The notes: generated by a model not told the origin, from the letters alone. A DNA stretch of 10,690 nucleotides from an uncultured Ventosimonas sp. (GCA_945283395.1 CALYQH010000020.1:1-10690); one strand, 5' to 3'. Shown: positions 1-6,887, counted from the stretch's first letter. A program made the numbers and translations.

Positions 1-99
1 AGTATCAAAAATTTTTATATTAGACTAAAGGATAGTATCAAAATAGATTTATTTTTAGCTTTTTTAGTGAACTTACGGTAGAGTAATTAGACTTAGTTT

Positions 100-248
100 G
101 TAACGAGGAGAATAAGTACTTTATGGTGGGTAGGCAATTTACAAGTGACCCATTGTTTATGTATTAATTCCGCTGCTTGCAAGCTGCTTTAAAAAATTCG
201 CATTGATTTTAATGTGGTAGGTTTGATTACGTGGTAAGGAGTTTGGAC
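100..248 (+). promoter_or_regulatory. Long 5' leader of the cold-shock gene, with a possible 14-codon upstream ORF
   Basis: The 248 bases before the cold-shock gene hold no clear protein gene. A GAGGAG at 105-110 precedes an ATG at 123 that opens a 14-codon frame ending in TAA at 165-167. The spacing of 12 bases is long. ATGGTGGGT (123-131) can pair with ACCCATTGT (148-156), including three G-U pairs, which would hide that ATG. A 10-base palindrome, GCTTGCAAGC, lies at 175-184. Cold-shock mRNAs typically have long structured leaders that act in temperature sensing; that this one does so is inference. The promoter itself could not be placed with confidence. A direct repeat AGTATCAAAA occurs at 1-10 and 34-43. 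Confidence 0.4.
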
Positions 249-461
249 ATGTCTAACCGTCAAAACGGTACTGTCAAATGGTTTAATAATGAAAAAGGAT
301 TCGGTTTTATTTCTCAAGAGAATGGGCCCGATTTATTTGTGCATTACCGTGCCATTGAAGGTACTGGTTTCAAGTCTTTAAAAGAAGGTCAAAAGGTTAG
401 TTTTGTAGCTACCCAAGGTCAGAAGGGTATGCAAGCAGACCAAGTGCAGTTAGTTAACTAA
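249..461 (+). CDS. Cold-shock protein, CspA/CapB family
   Basis: A 70-residue single cold-shock domain protein that binds single-stranded RNA and DNA, acting as an RNA chaperone or antiterminator in the cytoplasm. The RNP1 motif KGFGFI is at residues 16-21 and RNP2 LFVHY at 29-33, with the usual aromatic W11, F12, F18 and F20. Length is normal for the family (about 65-75). The ATG at 249 is chosen because AAGGAG (236-241) lies 7 bases upstream and because Pseudomonas homologues begin MSNRQ; a GTG at 231 in the same frame would bury that site. It is monocistronic: a strong terminator follows 32 bases after the stop. Whether it is cold-induced or constitutive cannot be read from the protein, though the long leader favours post-transcriptional control. 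Several paralogues are usual per genome, so no specific symbol is given. Confidence 0.95.
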   Translation: MSNRQNGTVKWFNNEKGFGFISQENGPDLFVHYRAIEGTGFKSLKEGQKVSFVATQGQKGMQADQVQLVN

Positions 462-493
462 ATTAGTTAACTTAGCAGTATATTATTTTCCTT

Positions 494-523
494 AACCTCC
501 TGTAATTTCTACAGGAGGTTTTC
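494..523 (+). terminator. Rho-independent terminator of the cold-shock gene
   Basis: A perfect 11-bp inverted repeat, AACCTCCTGTA (494-504) and TACAGGAGGTT (510-520), with a 5-base ATTTC loop and a short T tract formed by the end of the stem plus TT. It lies 32 bases after the cold-shock stop codon and separates that unit from the tRNA gene. Confidence 0.8.
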
Positions 524-565
524 ATGTAAAAATAATTATAAAATAGTATTTTTTTGCTTCCCCTC

Positions 566-594
566 TTGACATAATGCCTCGAGATGAGAATAAT
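566..594 (+). promoter_or_regulatory. Sigma-70 type promoter of the tRNA gene
   Basis: A perfect TTGACA -35 box at 566-571 is followed after 17 bases by AATAAT (589-594); an overlapping TAATAT lies at 591-596. The predicted transcript would begin about 7-9 bases before the tRNA 5' end, which suits a short leader removed by RNase P. Confidence 0.7.
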
Positions 595-609
595 ATCGCC
601 CTCTTTCAT

Positions 610-686
610 GGCAACGTAGCTCAGTTGGTTAGAGCACGGCATTCATAATGCTGGGGTCGGTGGTTCAAGTCCACTCGTTGCTACCA
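610..686 (+). tRNA. tRNA-Met (CAT), elongator type
   Basis: A 77-base cloverleaf with encoded CCA (684-686). Acceptor stem GGCAACG (610-616) pairs with CGTTGCT (676-682). D stem is GCTC/GAGC, anticodon stem CGGCA/TGCTG with loop TTCATAA and anticodon CAT at 644-646, and T arm GGTGG-TTCAAGT-CCACT. It lacks the initiator marks (mismatched pair 1-72 and three G-C pairs at the base of the anticodon stem). The other CAT reader, the lysidine-modified tRNA-Ile2, is possible, but the AA at positions 4-5 and the D arm resemble elongator tRNA-Met more closely. First and last acceptor bases form a G-U wobble. It stands alone between its own promoter and terminator. Confidence 0.92.
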
Positions 687-702
687 AATATATAGTTCTT
701 AT

Positions 703-734
703 AGCCCATATTGTTTTAATATAGGGCTTTTTTT
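703..734 (+). terminator. Terminator after the tRNA-Met gene
   Basis: AGCCC plus ATATT (703-712) pairs with AATAT plus GGGCT (718-728) across a GTTTT loop, with one bulged A at 723. A run of seven T (728-734) follows the GGGC, as expected for a rho-independent terminator 16 bases after the CCA end. Confidence 0.75.
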
Positions 735-797
735 ATTTAGCAGTTTTGCTAATTATTTTATCAAGCTAATAATTTGTCATATTAATTAGTTTTTAAA

Positions 798-824
798 CTT
801 GAAGCTTGATTTTTTAGCCCCCAT
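798..824 (+). promoter_or_regulatory. RpoH (sigma-32) heat-shock promoter of hslVU
   Basis: CTTGAA (798-803) and CCCCAT (819-824, within CCCCCATATTA 818-828) are separated by 15 bases. These match the established sigma-32 -35 and -10 elements (CTTGAA and CCCCAT-T). The predicted start near 832 gives a leader of roughly 28 bases before the TTG start of hslV. hslVU is a classic heat-shock operon, so context and motif agree. Confidence 0.85.
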
Positions 825-859
825 ATTAATTAAACTTTTATTAATTGGAGGATTGTCCA

Positions 860-1387
860 TTGACCACCATTGTTTCTGTACGTCGTAACGGTAAAGTAGT
901 TATGGGCGGTGACGGCCAAGTATCACTAGGTAATACGGTGATGAAGGGAAACGCTAAAAAAGTGCGTCGTCTTTATCATGGACAGGTTATTGCAGGTTTC
1001 GCTGGCGCCACTGCGGATGCTTTTACACTATTTGAGCGCTTTGAGGCACAGTTGGAGAAACATCAAGGACACTTGATACGGGCAGCTGTAGATTTAACTA
1101 AAGATTGGCGTACAGATAGGTCATTAAGTCGTTTAGAGGCTATGTTAGCGGTAGCTAATAAAGAAGCTTCCTTGATTTTAACCGGCAATGGAGATGTATT
1201 GGATCCTGAGGATGGGTTGATTGCTATGGGGTCTGGGGGGCCTTATGCGCAAGCGGCAGCTAAGGCATTATTAATGCATACGGATATGTCTGCAAAGGAT
1301 ATTGCAGAAACTGCTCTGACTATCGCAGGTAGTATTTGTATATACACCAATCAAAATTTGACTATTGAAGAATTAGATTGTAACTAA
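860..1387 (+). CDS. hslV: ATP-dependent protease subunit HslV (ClpQ), TTG start
   Basis: The peptidase of the HslVU (ClpQY) complex: two stacked hexameric rings of an N-terminal threonine hydrolase that degrade unfolded and regulatory proteins fed in by HslU in the cytoplasm. Translation from the TTG at 860 gives 175 residues beginning MTTIVSVRR. Removal of the initiator exposes the catalytic Thr1. Other active-site features are MGGDGQ with Asp (mature 17), the lysine of NAKKVRR (mature 33), and Ser in MGSGG (mature 124). GGAGGA at 847-852 lies 7 bases before this TTG. An upstream TTG at 845 in the same frame would overlap the Shine-Dalgarno and bury Thr1, so it is rejected. The gene is followed 40 bases later by hslU as an operon, behind a heat-shock promoter. 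Length and sequence are normal for the family and, from memory, very close to Pseudomonas HslV. Confidence 0.97.
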   Translation: MTTIVSVRRNGKVVMGGDGQVSLGNTVMKGNAKKVRRLYHGQVIAGFAGATADAFTLFERFEAQLEKHQGHLIRAAVDLTKDWRTDRSLSRLEAMLAVANKEASLILTGNGDVLDPEDGLIAMGSGGPYAQAAAKALLMHTDMSAKDIAETALTIAGSICIYTNQNLTIEELDCN

Positions 1388-1427
1388 TTAAAACGTTTGA
1401 AAAGTATTAAGGATCTGGAGTTAGAAA

Positions 1428-2774
1428 ATGTCTATGACACCCCGTGAAATAGTTCATGAATTAGATCGTTTCATTATTGGTCAGGAAGAAGCTAAAAGAG
1501 CAGTAGCAATCGCCTTGCGCAATAGATGGCGACGCATGCAATTATCCAGCGAGTTAAGAGCGGAAGTAACTCCTAAGAATATTTTCATGATAGGTCCAAC
1601 TGGGGTTGGAAAAACTGAGATAGCGCGACGTCTTGCACGTTTAGCAAATGCTCCTTTTATTAAGGTAGAAGCCACTAAGTTTACTGAGGTGGGTTATGTT
1701 GGTCGTGATGTTGAATCTATTATTAGAGACTTAGCTGATGCGGCTATTAAAATGTTAAGAGAGCAGGAGATACAAAGAGTTAATCATAGAGCAGAAGATG
1801 CTGCCGAAGAACGAATTTTAGATGCATTGTTAACTCCTGCACGTCCTGCTAGTGAATTTGAACAAGAAGCATCAGCAGCTAATAATGATTCTTCAACCAG
1901 ACAATTATTCCGTAAACGTCTAAGAGAAGGGCAGTTAGATGATAAGGAAATTGAAATAGAGGTAGCAGTTGCTTCTATTGGTGTAGAGATTATGTCCCCC
2001 CCTGGTATGGAGGAAATGACAAGTCAATTACAGAATTTACTTTCAGGGATGAATAAGAATAAACGTAAAACTCAAAAGTTAAAGATTAAAGATGCCCGCA
2101 AAATCCTACGCGATGAAGAAGCCGCTAGTATGATCAATGAGGAAGAGCTAAAAGCAAAGGCTTTAGAAGCCGTTGAGCAAAATGGTATTGTCTATATTGA
2201 TGAAATTGATAAAGTAGCTAAGCGAGCTAATGTGGGAGGTGCTGATGTTTCTAGAGAGGGTGTACAAAGAGATTTGCTACCTTTAATTGAAGGTTGTACT
2301 GTTAATACTAAGCTAGGTATGTTAAAAACCGATCATATTCTCTTTATTGCTTCGGGAGCTTTTCATTTAGCTAAACCTAGTGATCTTGTGCCAGAATTGC
2401 AGGGGCGTTTACCCATTAGAGTAGAATTGAAAGCGTTAAGCCCTGAAGATTTTGAACGTATACTAACAGAACCACATGCCTCATTGACTAAGCAATATAG
2501 TGAATTATTAAAAACTGAAGGGTTGACTATAGAATTTAAACCTGACGGTATTAAACGTATTGCTGAAATTGCTTGGCAGGTTAATGAAAAAACAGAGAAT
2601 ATAGGGGCAAGAAGGTTGCATACGTTATTAGAACGTTTATTAGAGGAGATATCTTTTAGTGCAACTGATTTAGCAACTAATGATGCAGCTCCTGTTCTGA
2701 TAGATCTAGATTATGTGAATGCTCATTTAGGAGAGTTAGCAGAAGATGAGGATCTAACCCGTTATATTCTTTAA
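1428..2774 (+). CDS. hslU: ATPase subunit HslU (ClpY)
   Basis: The AAA+ unfoldase of the HslVU protease: hexamers use ATP to unfold substrates and thread them into HslV. The 448-residue protein is full length (E. coli 443). Walker A GPTGVGKT is at residues 56-63, the pore loop GYVG at 89-92, an intermediate (I) domain at roughly 110-240 rich in charged helices, Walker B VYIDEIDK at 255-262, a candidate arginine finger in GRLP (R327) and sensor 2 GARR at 393-396. The C-terminal DLTRYIL matches the tail that inserts between HslV subunits and activates the peptidase. GGAG (1417-1420) sits 7 bases before the ATG. It is the second gene of the heat-shock operon; no convincing rho-independent terminator was seen directly after it. 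Confidence 0.98.
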   Translation: MSMTPREIVHELDRFIIGQEEAKRAVAIALRNRWRRMQLSSELRAEVTPKNIFMIGPTGVGKTEIARRLARLANAPFIKVEATKFTEVGYVGRDVESIIRDLADAAIKMLREQEIQRVNHRAEDAAEERILDALLTPARPASEFEQEASAANNDSSTRQLFRKRLREGQLDDKEIEIEVAVASIGVEIMSPPGMEEMTSQLQNLLSGMNKNKRKTQKLKIKDARKILRDEEAASMINEEELKAKALEAVEQNGIVYIDEIDKVAKRANVGGADVSREGVQRDLLPLIEGCTVNTKLGMLKTDHILFIASGAFHLAKPSDLVPELQGRLPIRVELKALSPEDFERILTEPHASLTKQYSELLKTEGLTIEFKPDGIKRIAEIAWQVNEKTENIGARRLHTLLERLLEEISFSATDLATNDAAPVLIDLDYVNAHLGELAEDEDLTRYIL

Positions 2775-2871
2775 TTAACGCATTACTTATTTGATTTTCT
2801 CAGTAAACTGATAGCAATTATTAGGAGTAATTAGCTAGTTAAAGTAAAATCTAAAAAAATGTAAATTTTGG

Positions 2872-2899
2872 TTGTAACTTCTCAATAAATAAGTACAAT
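2872..2899 (+). promoter_or_regulatory. Probable promoter of the 4.5S RNA gene
   Basis: TTGTAA (2872-2877) and TACAAT (2894-2899) are spaced 16 bases apart, good sigma-70 elements. Transcription would begin about 20-25 bases before the mature RNA, leaving a short leader for processing. Confidence 0.6.
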
Positions 2900-2928
2900 A
2901 CACACCGTATTTTGGATTATTGCTTTAT

Positions 2929-3038
2929 GGCGACTCTATCGGTCCCCCCGCAATGATTAACTATCAATCTGGTCAGGTCCGGAAGGAAGCAGCCATAGTA
3001 GTGAATTCATGTGCCGAGGTGCGGCTGCTAGAGTAGCC
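2929..3038 (+). ncRNA. ffs: Signal recognition particle 4.5S RNA
   Basis: The RNA of the bacterial signal recognition particle, which binds Ffh and targets nascent membrane and secreted proteins to FtsY. The universally conserved apical domain is present at about 2971-2993: GGTCAGGTCC, the GGAA tetraloop at 2981-2984, then GGAAGCAGC with the asymmetric loop that Ffh contacts. GGCGACTCTA (2929-2938) pairs with TAGAGTAGCC (3029-3038), with a single G-A mismatch, closing a long hairpin of about 110 nt. The opposing GTGCCGAGGTGCGGCTGCTA segment fits the small single-hairpin bacterial class, and the sequence is close to the Pseudomonas RNA as I recall it. The exact ends are inferred from the terminal pairing. 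Confidence 0.93.
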
Positions 3039-3068
3039 ACCTAATTTATATCATCTCTTTTATTATTT

Positions 3069-3096
3069 AAGCGCTCTTGTTAGAGCGCTTTTTTTT
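3069..3096 (+). terminator. Terminator of ffs, between convergent ffs and cysE
   Basis: A 9-bp perfect stem, AAGCGCTCT (3069-3077) and AGAGCGCTT (3082-3090), with a TGTT loop and a run of eight T (3089-3096). It ends 3 bases before the cysE stop codon on the other strand. The T tract serves the plus-strand transcript; the same hairpin may also slow minus-strand transcription leaving cysE, but the bases after it on that side are only mixed A/T. Confidence 0.85.
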
Positions 3097-3098
3097 AG

Positions 3099-4037
3099 TT
3101 AACAGCATGCCTCATTTTGGGTGCTGGCCTGAGTTATACTGCTATTTGCAGGAATACTCTTTGTTAGCCAAACATTACCGCCTATGGTAGAACCTTTGCC
3201 AATAGTTACTCTACCTAATATAGTCGCACCAGCATAAATAACTACGTCATCTTCTACGATGGGATGGCGAAGGTAGTTTTTTTGTAAATTACCTAACTCA
3301 TCAGCAATAAATCGCTTTGCACCCAAAGTGACAGCTTGATAAATACGTACTCTATTGCCTATTACACAGGTCTCGCCAATGACTACGCCAGTGCCATGAT
3401 CTATGAAAAATCTTTCGCCTATTTGTGCTCCAGGATGGATATCAATACCTGTTGCTGAATGAGCAAGTTCAGAAGTAATTCTTGCCAATAAGGTCAAACC
3501 TGCTCTATAGAGGAAGTGGGCTAATCTATGATAAATGATAGCTAATACCCCAGGGTAACATAGTAATACTTCATCTACGCTACGTGCTGCGGGGTCACCA
3601 TGATAGGCTGCCATAACATCGGTATCTAAGAGTTTACGGATATTAGGTAGTGCAAAAGCAAATTGTTGGACAAGGCGTGTTGCTTCTTTATGAATATCGG
3701 TTATTTGATTGCCTAAATATTTGGCATTATAGCAGAGCTCTAAATAAGCTTGGTTTTGTAAAGCATTTAAAGCTTCATCTAGAGCATGGCCTACATAAAA
3801 ATCTTCGCTTTCTTCTCGTAAATCAGCAGGCCCTAGCCGCATAGGGAAAAGGGCACGGGTAACAGTAGCAATAATATCGTTCATTATAGTACGAGAGGGG
3901 AGTTCACGTCCTGCACTGTTAGTTCTGCCATGTTCAGAACGCCAAACATCTCTTACTGCTTTTAATTCGCTCACAATTTTTTCTAAATGCCAAGATGTAG
4001 TGGCTTTGCAATAGGTATTGTATGTTTTAATAACCAT
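3099..4037 (-). CDS. cysE: Serine O-acetyltransferase (CysE/EpsC type)
   Basis: Catalyses acetyl-CoA plus L-serine to O-acetylserine, the first committed step of cysteine synthesis, in the cytoplasm. The 312-residue protein has a helical N-terminal domain (about 1-195) and a left-handed beta-helix of hexapeptide repeats (about 196-295) with GIDIHPGAQIG at 197-207. The catalytic pair is Asp199 (of DIHP) and His214 (of IDHGTG), and His258 (of RHPI) matches the second conserved histidine. It is longer than E. coli CysE (273) because of an extended N-terminus, as in the EpsC subgroup. The C-terminus ends NEACC and not in the isoleucine that docks into CysK. The ATG is preceded on the minus strand by GGAG with 6 bases of spacing. 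It converges on ffs and is apparently monocistronic. Confidence 0.93.
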   Translation of the reverse strand: MVIKTYNTYCKATTSWHLEKIVSELKAVRDVWRSEHGRTNSAGRELPSRTIMNDIIATVTRALFPMRLGPADLREESEDFYVGHALDEALNALQNQAYLELCYNAKYLGNQITDIHKEATRLVQQFAFALPNIRKLLDTDVMAAYHGDPAARSVDEVLLCYPGVLAIIYHRLAHFLYRAGLTLLARITSELAHSATGIDIHPGAQIGERFFIDHGTGVVIGETCVIGNRVRIYQAVTLGAKRFIADELGNLQKNYLRHPIVEDDVVIYAGATILGRVTIGKGSTIGGNVWLTKSIPANSSITQASTQNEACC

Positions 4038-4341
4038 AAATGGCTCCGTTGAATAAACGAATGCTAGCTATAGCCATTACTATTTAAATGCACTTGCTTG
4101 TGGACTTGCTTATTGTAGATTATTCAGCAAGCCATTTAACTCAATATTAAATACTAATAGCTATCCATATAAAAGGTAGTAATAATAAACAAAATTGTAA
4201 TTGAAGAATAAGCAGTTTTATAGTTAATTTTAGTCTAAAAAGTGTTGTAGCCAATAAAAGGCGACTTATCATAATAAGAAGTTAACAACTGTTTGGTTAT
4301 TGCTAACTGCTTACTGTCGCGCTCAATAAAAATACCAGTTA
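4038..4341. other. Intergenic gap between cysE and dmeF
   Basis: A 304-base AT-rich stretch with no plausible gene on either strand. The left part contains a candidate cysE promoter. The right part (4261-4320) can fold into an imperfect hairpin: TAAG, AGTTA and CAA around 4275-4290 pair with TTG, TAACT and CTTA around 4300-4312, with GCGAC and GTCGC at the outer ends. There is no clear T run, so it is at best a weak dmeF terminator. Confidence 0.5.
4117..4144 (-). promoter_or_regulatory. Candidate cysE promoter
   Basis: On the minus strand TTGAGT (4144-4139) and TAATCT (4122-4117) are 16 bases apart, about 80 bases before the cysE start codon. Both boxes depart from consensus, so this is tentative. 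Confidence 0.3.
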
Positions 4342-5292
4342 TTAATAGGAAGTAAATTCTTTGTTAGGTTGGTATCTGTTAATTTCGATAGTGATATGAA
4401 CTAACTCCTTATGAATACTTAATTGATTACGAAAATAATCTGGTGAAGTATTTTCGGAAGTGACTAACCCTATAATACAAGCAAATTTTTCTTTACCAAC
4501 CCGCCATAGGTGTAGATCACAAACTTTGGCCTGAATAGGGCTGTGCTCTATAACTTGTTTAATTTCTTGAGCAAGAGGTGAACTCATTTCAGCATCTAAT
4601 AGAATTTTGCCAGAATCACAGATTAAACCATAAGCCCATATTGATACCAAGCAAGCACCAATAATTCCCATAAGAGGATCAAGCCACGCAGCCCCAAAGA
4701 ACTTGCCCGATAAAAGTGCAATAATAGCTAAGACTGATGTAGCAGCATCAGTAATCACATGAATATAAGCTGCTCGTAAATTCATATCATGATGATGTTC
4801 ATGAGTAATACTATGCGAGCCATGATGGTGATGATGCCCATCTTTTAACAACCAAGCACAAGCTAGGTTAACTAATAAGCCAATAAAAGCAATAATAATT
4901 GCTTGATTATAATGAATTTCCGTAGGTTTTATTAAACGCTCGATCGAGTTGCCAAACATTAATAAGGCGATGAGGACTAGTAAAATAGCACTAGTAAAAC
5001 TACTTAAAATTTCTATTTTCCAAGAGCCAAAAGTAAATCTTCTATCAAAGGCATATTTTCTTGCAAAGCTATAAGCTAATGCAGCCAGACCTAGAGCTAA
5101 AGCATGGGAGCTCATATGCCAGCCGTCAGCTAATAGCGCCATTGAATTAAATACATAGCCTCCGATGATTTCAACTAACATAGTAATAAATGTGAGTAAC
5201 ACGGCTAGTTTAGTTTTTTTCTCGGCAATCGGATTACCTTCATTGAAGAGGTGTGAGTGTTGCCAATTTGCAAGATCTTTATTTAGTAACAT
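4342..5292 (-). CDS. dmeF: Cation diffusion facilitator, DmeF-type Co(II)/Ni(II) exporter
   Basis: An inner-membrane divalent metal/proton antiporter of the CDF family. The 316-residue protein has about six membrane segments (near 28-50, 52-75, 95-115, 128-150, 175-195, 202-225) and a cytoplasmic C-terminal domain (about 235-305) that dimerises and binds metal. The transport site is visible as DGWHMSSH in segment 2 (His59 and His63) and HVITD in segment 5 (His178, Asp182). Zinc CDFs usually carry HxxxD in segment 2; the HxxxH form with DGWHMS is typical of DmeF, to my knowledge. A histidine-rich loop lies at 153-168 (five His in a row at 153-157, then HEHHH), and H12 and H14 sit near the N-terminus. 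It is divergent from an RcnR-like repressor, supporting a Co/Ni role. Substrate preference is inferred; zinc cannot be excluded. Confidence 0.88.
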   Translation of the reverse strand: MLLNKDLANWQHSHLFNEGNPIAEKKTKLAVLLTFITMLVEIIGGYVFNSMALLADGWHMSSHALALGLAALAYSFARKYAFDRRFTFGSWKIEILSSFTSAILLVLIALLMFGNSIERLIKPTEIHYNQAIIIAFIGLLVNLACAWLLKDGHHHHHGSHSITHEHHHDMNLRAAYIHVITDAATSVLAIIALLSGKFFGAAWLDPLMGIIGACLVSIWAYGLICDSGKILLDAEMSSPLAQEIKQVIEHSPIQAKVCDLHLWRVGKEKFACIIGLVTSENTSPDYFRNQLSIHKELVHITIEINRYQPNKEFTSY

Positions 5293-5322
5293 TTAACATT
5301 ACTCTTTTTAATTAATATTATA

Positions 5323-5341
5323 TATACTGTACCCCAGTATA
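5323..5341. promoter_or_regulatory. Palindromic operator between dmeF and its repressor gene
   Basis: The perfect inverted repeat TATACTG-TACCC-CAGTATA (5323-5341) contains TACT-N7-AGTA (5325-5339), the same layout as the RcnR operator, whose published core is TACT, a run of six G (or C) plus one base, then AGTA. Here the tract is only CCCC (5332-5335). It overlaps a TATACT -10-like element (5323-5328) reading toward the repressor. It also overlaps a candidate minus-strand promoter for dmeF, TTTACA (5355-5350) and TACAGT (5331-5326) with 18 bases between them. One bound site could therefore silence both genes. Confidence 0.7.
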
Positions 5342-5367
5342 GATTATTTTGTAAATGAGTATTATTT

Positions 5368-5646
5368 ATGTCGCATACAGTTCGAAATAAGAAAAAACTA
5401 TTAACTAGAATTCGTCGTATTAAAGGGCAGGCTGAAGCATTAGAGAAAGCGCTCGGCAAAGAAGCAGAATGTACAACAATTTTGCAACAAATAGCAGCCA
5501 TTAGGGGGGCTGTTAATGGTCTGATGGTAGAGGTTTTAGAAGGACATATACGCGAGCATTTAATGGTGGTAGATGACATTTCTTTTGATCAAAGGCAACT
5601 AGATGCAGATCAAGTCATAACAGTTTTACGTTCTTATTTGAAGTAG
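5368..5646 (+). CDS. Metal-sensing repressor, RcnR/DmeR (CsoR/FrmR superfamily)
   Basis: A 92-residue all-helical DNA-binding protein of the CsoR/RcnR/FrmR group. These tetramers bind G/C-tract operators without a helix-turn-helix and let go when metal binds. It starts MSHTVR like RcnR and has the family core ILQQIAAIRGAVNGLM at 38-53. The predicted ligands are His3, Cys35, His60 and His64, the same set established for the Ni/Co sensor RcnR; formaldehyde-sensing FrmR proteins lack this full set. It is divergent from a DmeF exporter with a palindromic operator between them, so the expected role is repression of dmeF, and probably of itself, until Co or Ni accumulates. Its ribosome site is weak (GAG at 5357-5359), fitting low expression. 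The name dmeR would suit, but it is called by context and not by proven function. Confidence 0.88.
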   Translation: MSHTVRNKKKLLTRIRRIKGQAEALEKALGKEAECTTILQQIAAIRGAVNGLMVEVLEGHIREHLMVVDDISFDQRQLDADQVITVLRSYLK

Positions 5647-5699
5647 CATCTGTAACATATATTATATAAAGATTTTTATAAATAATCTGCCACGCTATT

Positions 5700-6631
5700 A
5701 TAGAATTGAATCATAAACCCATAGCCTATCAGCATGTTGGCTCGGTATTGTCCTTATTGAGAAGCATTTGCTACAGCCAAATAGATGGCTTTTTGAGCCA
5801 CCTCCTTGCATGAACATATTTTTTGCTGTTATTTTTCCAATGCTTACGCCTAGATTCAGCCATGGTAGGATATTGAGCAAACCTCTCTTTTTTAAATAGC
5901 TTTAAGCCCGTTGCTAACAGCTTTATAATCTTGCTAGCTAACAATGGGTAGACTATTTATAACCATGTAGACTATGTATCGTTGAATATCTGTTTGAAGG
6001 GACACAGAAGCGAATGTTGTTAATCTCCATCACTATTAATAGCAAAAACTTACTTTGTTATCCACATGGCTAAAAGTCCCTTACGACCTGTTAAATTAAT
6101 ACCTAATGCGAGAAAGACTGGAGAATTATTGTCAAATGCTCCCTAATTTTAACCATAATACAATCAAAATAAACTACAGGGTACAGTTGATCTAACGATC
6201 TGTGTTGCCTTTCTATGACGCGTTCAATGACACTTTAAGTCACTCGACTTATTAGTTAGCGATGCTGAAACATCCGCATCATGCGTCTTTTTAAAGAGCA
6301 GAGCGATTTCACTATTAGTCATTCCCTTAAAATAAAACGCAAGGATTGGTCTATCCATAGAAGCAATAGGTGTTTGATAGTTTTTAATTAACGGTGATAA
6401 AAATATTCCTTTGCTATCTCTTAGCATTTTTAACTCCAGACTAGCATTAGAGCATTTAAGAGTCAATTTTGCTACTACTATTCATTACGCTGATTGGTTG
6501 AGCAGGATTAGTCATTTTATCAATGCTTAGATGCCTAATAGACAGGCGTTTAAGGTAGATTCAATCGCTGTAAGCCTTTGCTAGTTATTATTTTATCCTT
6601 ATAAGTTTTTCATGTTTTTTCGCTTCTTCAT
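5700..6631 (-). pseudogene. Decayed IS256-family (mutator-type) transposase
   Basis: This gene-poor stretch is a wrecked transposase read on the minus strand in changing frames. A start-like ATG is at 6631. TAIESTLNA lies at 6571-6545. A block of 80 codons at 6466-6224 includes LRDSKGIF (compare PRDRxGxF) and ILAFYFKGMTNSEI (compare ILxLYAKGMTxxDI). VIERVIERQ to YPVVYFDCIMVKIRE at 6231-6139 carries the first catalytic Asp. Then come VFLALGINLTGRK (6118-6059), KFLLLIVMEINNIR (6051-6010), IQRYIVYMVINSLPIVS (5999-5937), QDYKAV-GLKAI (5933-5895), FAQYPTMAESRRKHW (5887-5825) and AQKAIYLAVANAS (5798-5757). From the family pattern, the segments with the second Asp (VDGLKGF) and the Glu (NAIES) are deleted. 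Several shifts and stops are present, so it cannot be active. Clear terminal inverted repeats were not found. Confidence 0.85.
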
Positions 6632-6887
6632 GACAGAGTATGTATCTATAGCTAAAAGCAAATTTAACAATAAATACTGCCTTTGTTAGCTAGTAATGAT
6701 GATATTAATCGAAACTGAAAAGCGCACAAAAAAATTTGACATCAATGATGATGTTGTTTTAGGCTAATTTGATATAGTAGATATCTTTAAAAAGGAATTT
6801 TTTTAATATTGTATAACCAAAAATTAACTATTTCTACTCGACTTTAGTATTAATTAAATGGATATAGTAAAAACGAGCATTATTTAA
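6632..6887 (+). promoter_or_regulatory. AT-rich region upstream of the adhesin pseudogene
   Basis: About 256 very AT-rich bases without a gene; for example, only 11 of the 60 bases at 6781-6840 are G or C. A perfect TTGACA lies at 6736-6741, partly overlapping the inverted repeat ACATCA-ATGA-TGATGT (6739-6754), but no good -10 sits at the right distance. GATATAGTA occurs at 6771-6779 and again at 6861-6869. The ribosome site before the adhesin ATG (GAG 6875-6877, spacing 10) is poor. Part of this stretch may be leftover insertion-sequence end. Confidence 0.35.

Noticed and set aside
1481..1675. A 64-codon minus-strand ORF inside hslU
   Set aside because: It is a shadow of the conserved Walker A region of hslU.
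2775..2870. Possible hslU terminator (TCAGT-AA-ACTGA and a nearby AT-rich stem)
   Set aside because: The stems are short or interrupted and lack a following T tract, so they are not supported as a terminator.
3650..3844. A 64-codon plus-strand ORF inside cysE
   Set aside because: It is a shadow of cysE on the opposite strand with no supporting signals.
5283..5579. A 98-codon minus-strand ORF overlapping the repressor gene
   Set aside because: It is antisense to a clearly conserved RcnR-type gene and overlaps the dmeF start and operator; its translation resembles no family I know.
5698..6466. Two minus-strand ORFs of 60 and 80 codons as separate small genes
   Set aside because: Both fall inside the ordered IS256 transposase fragments; they are pieces of one decayed gene.
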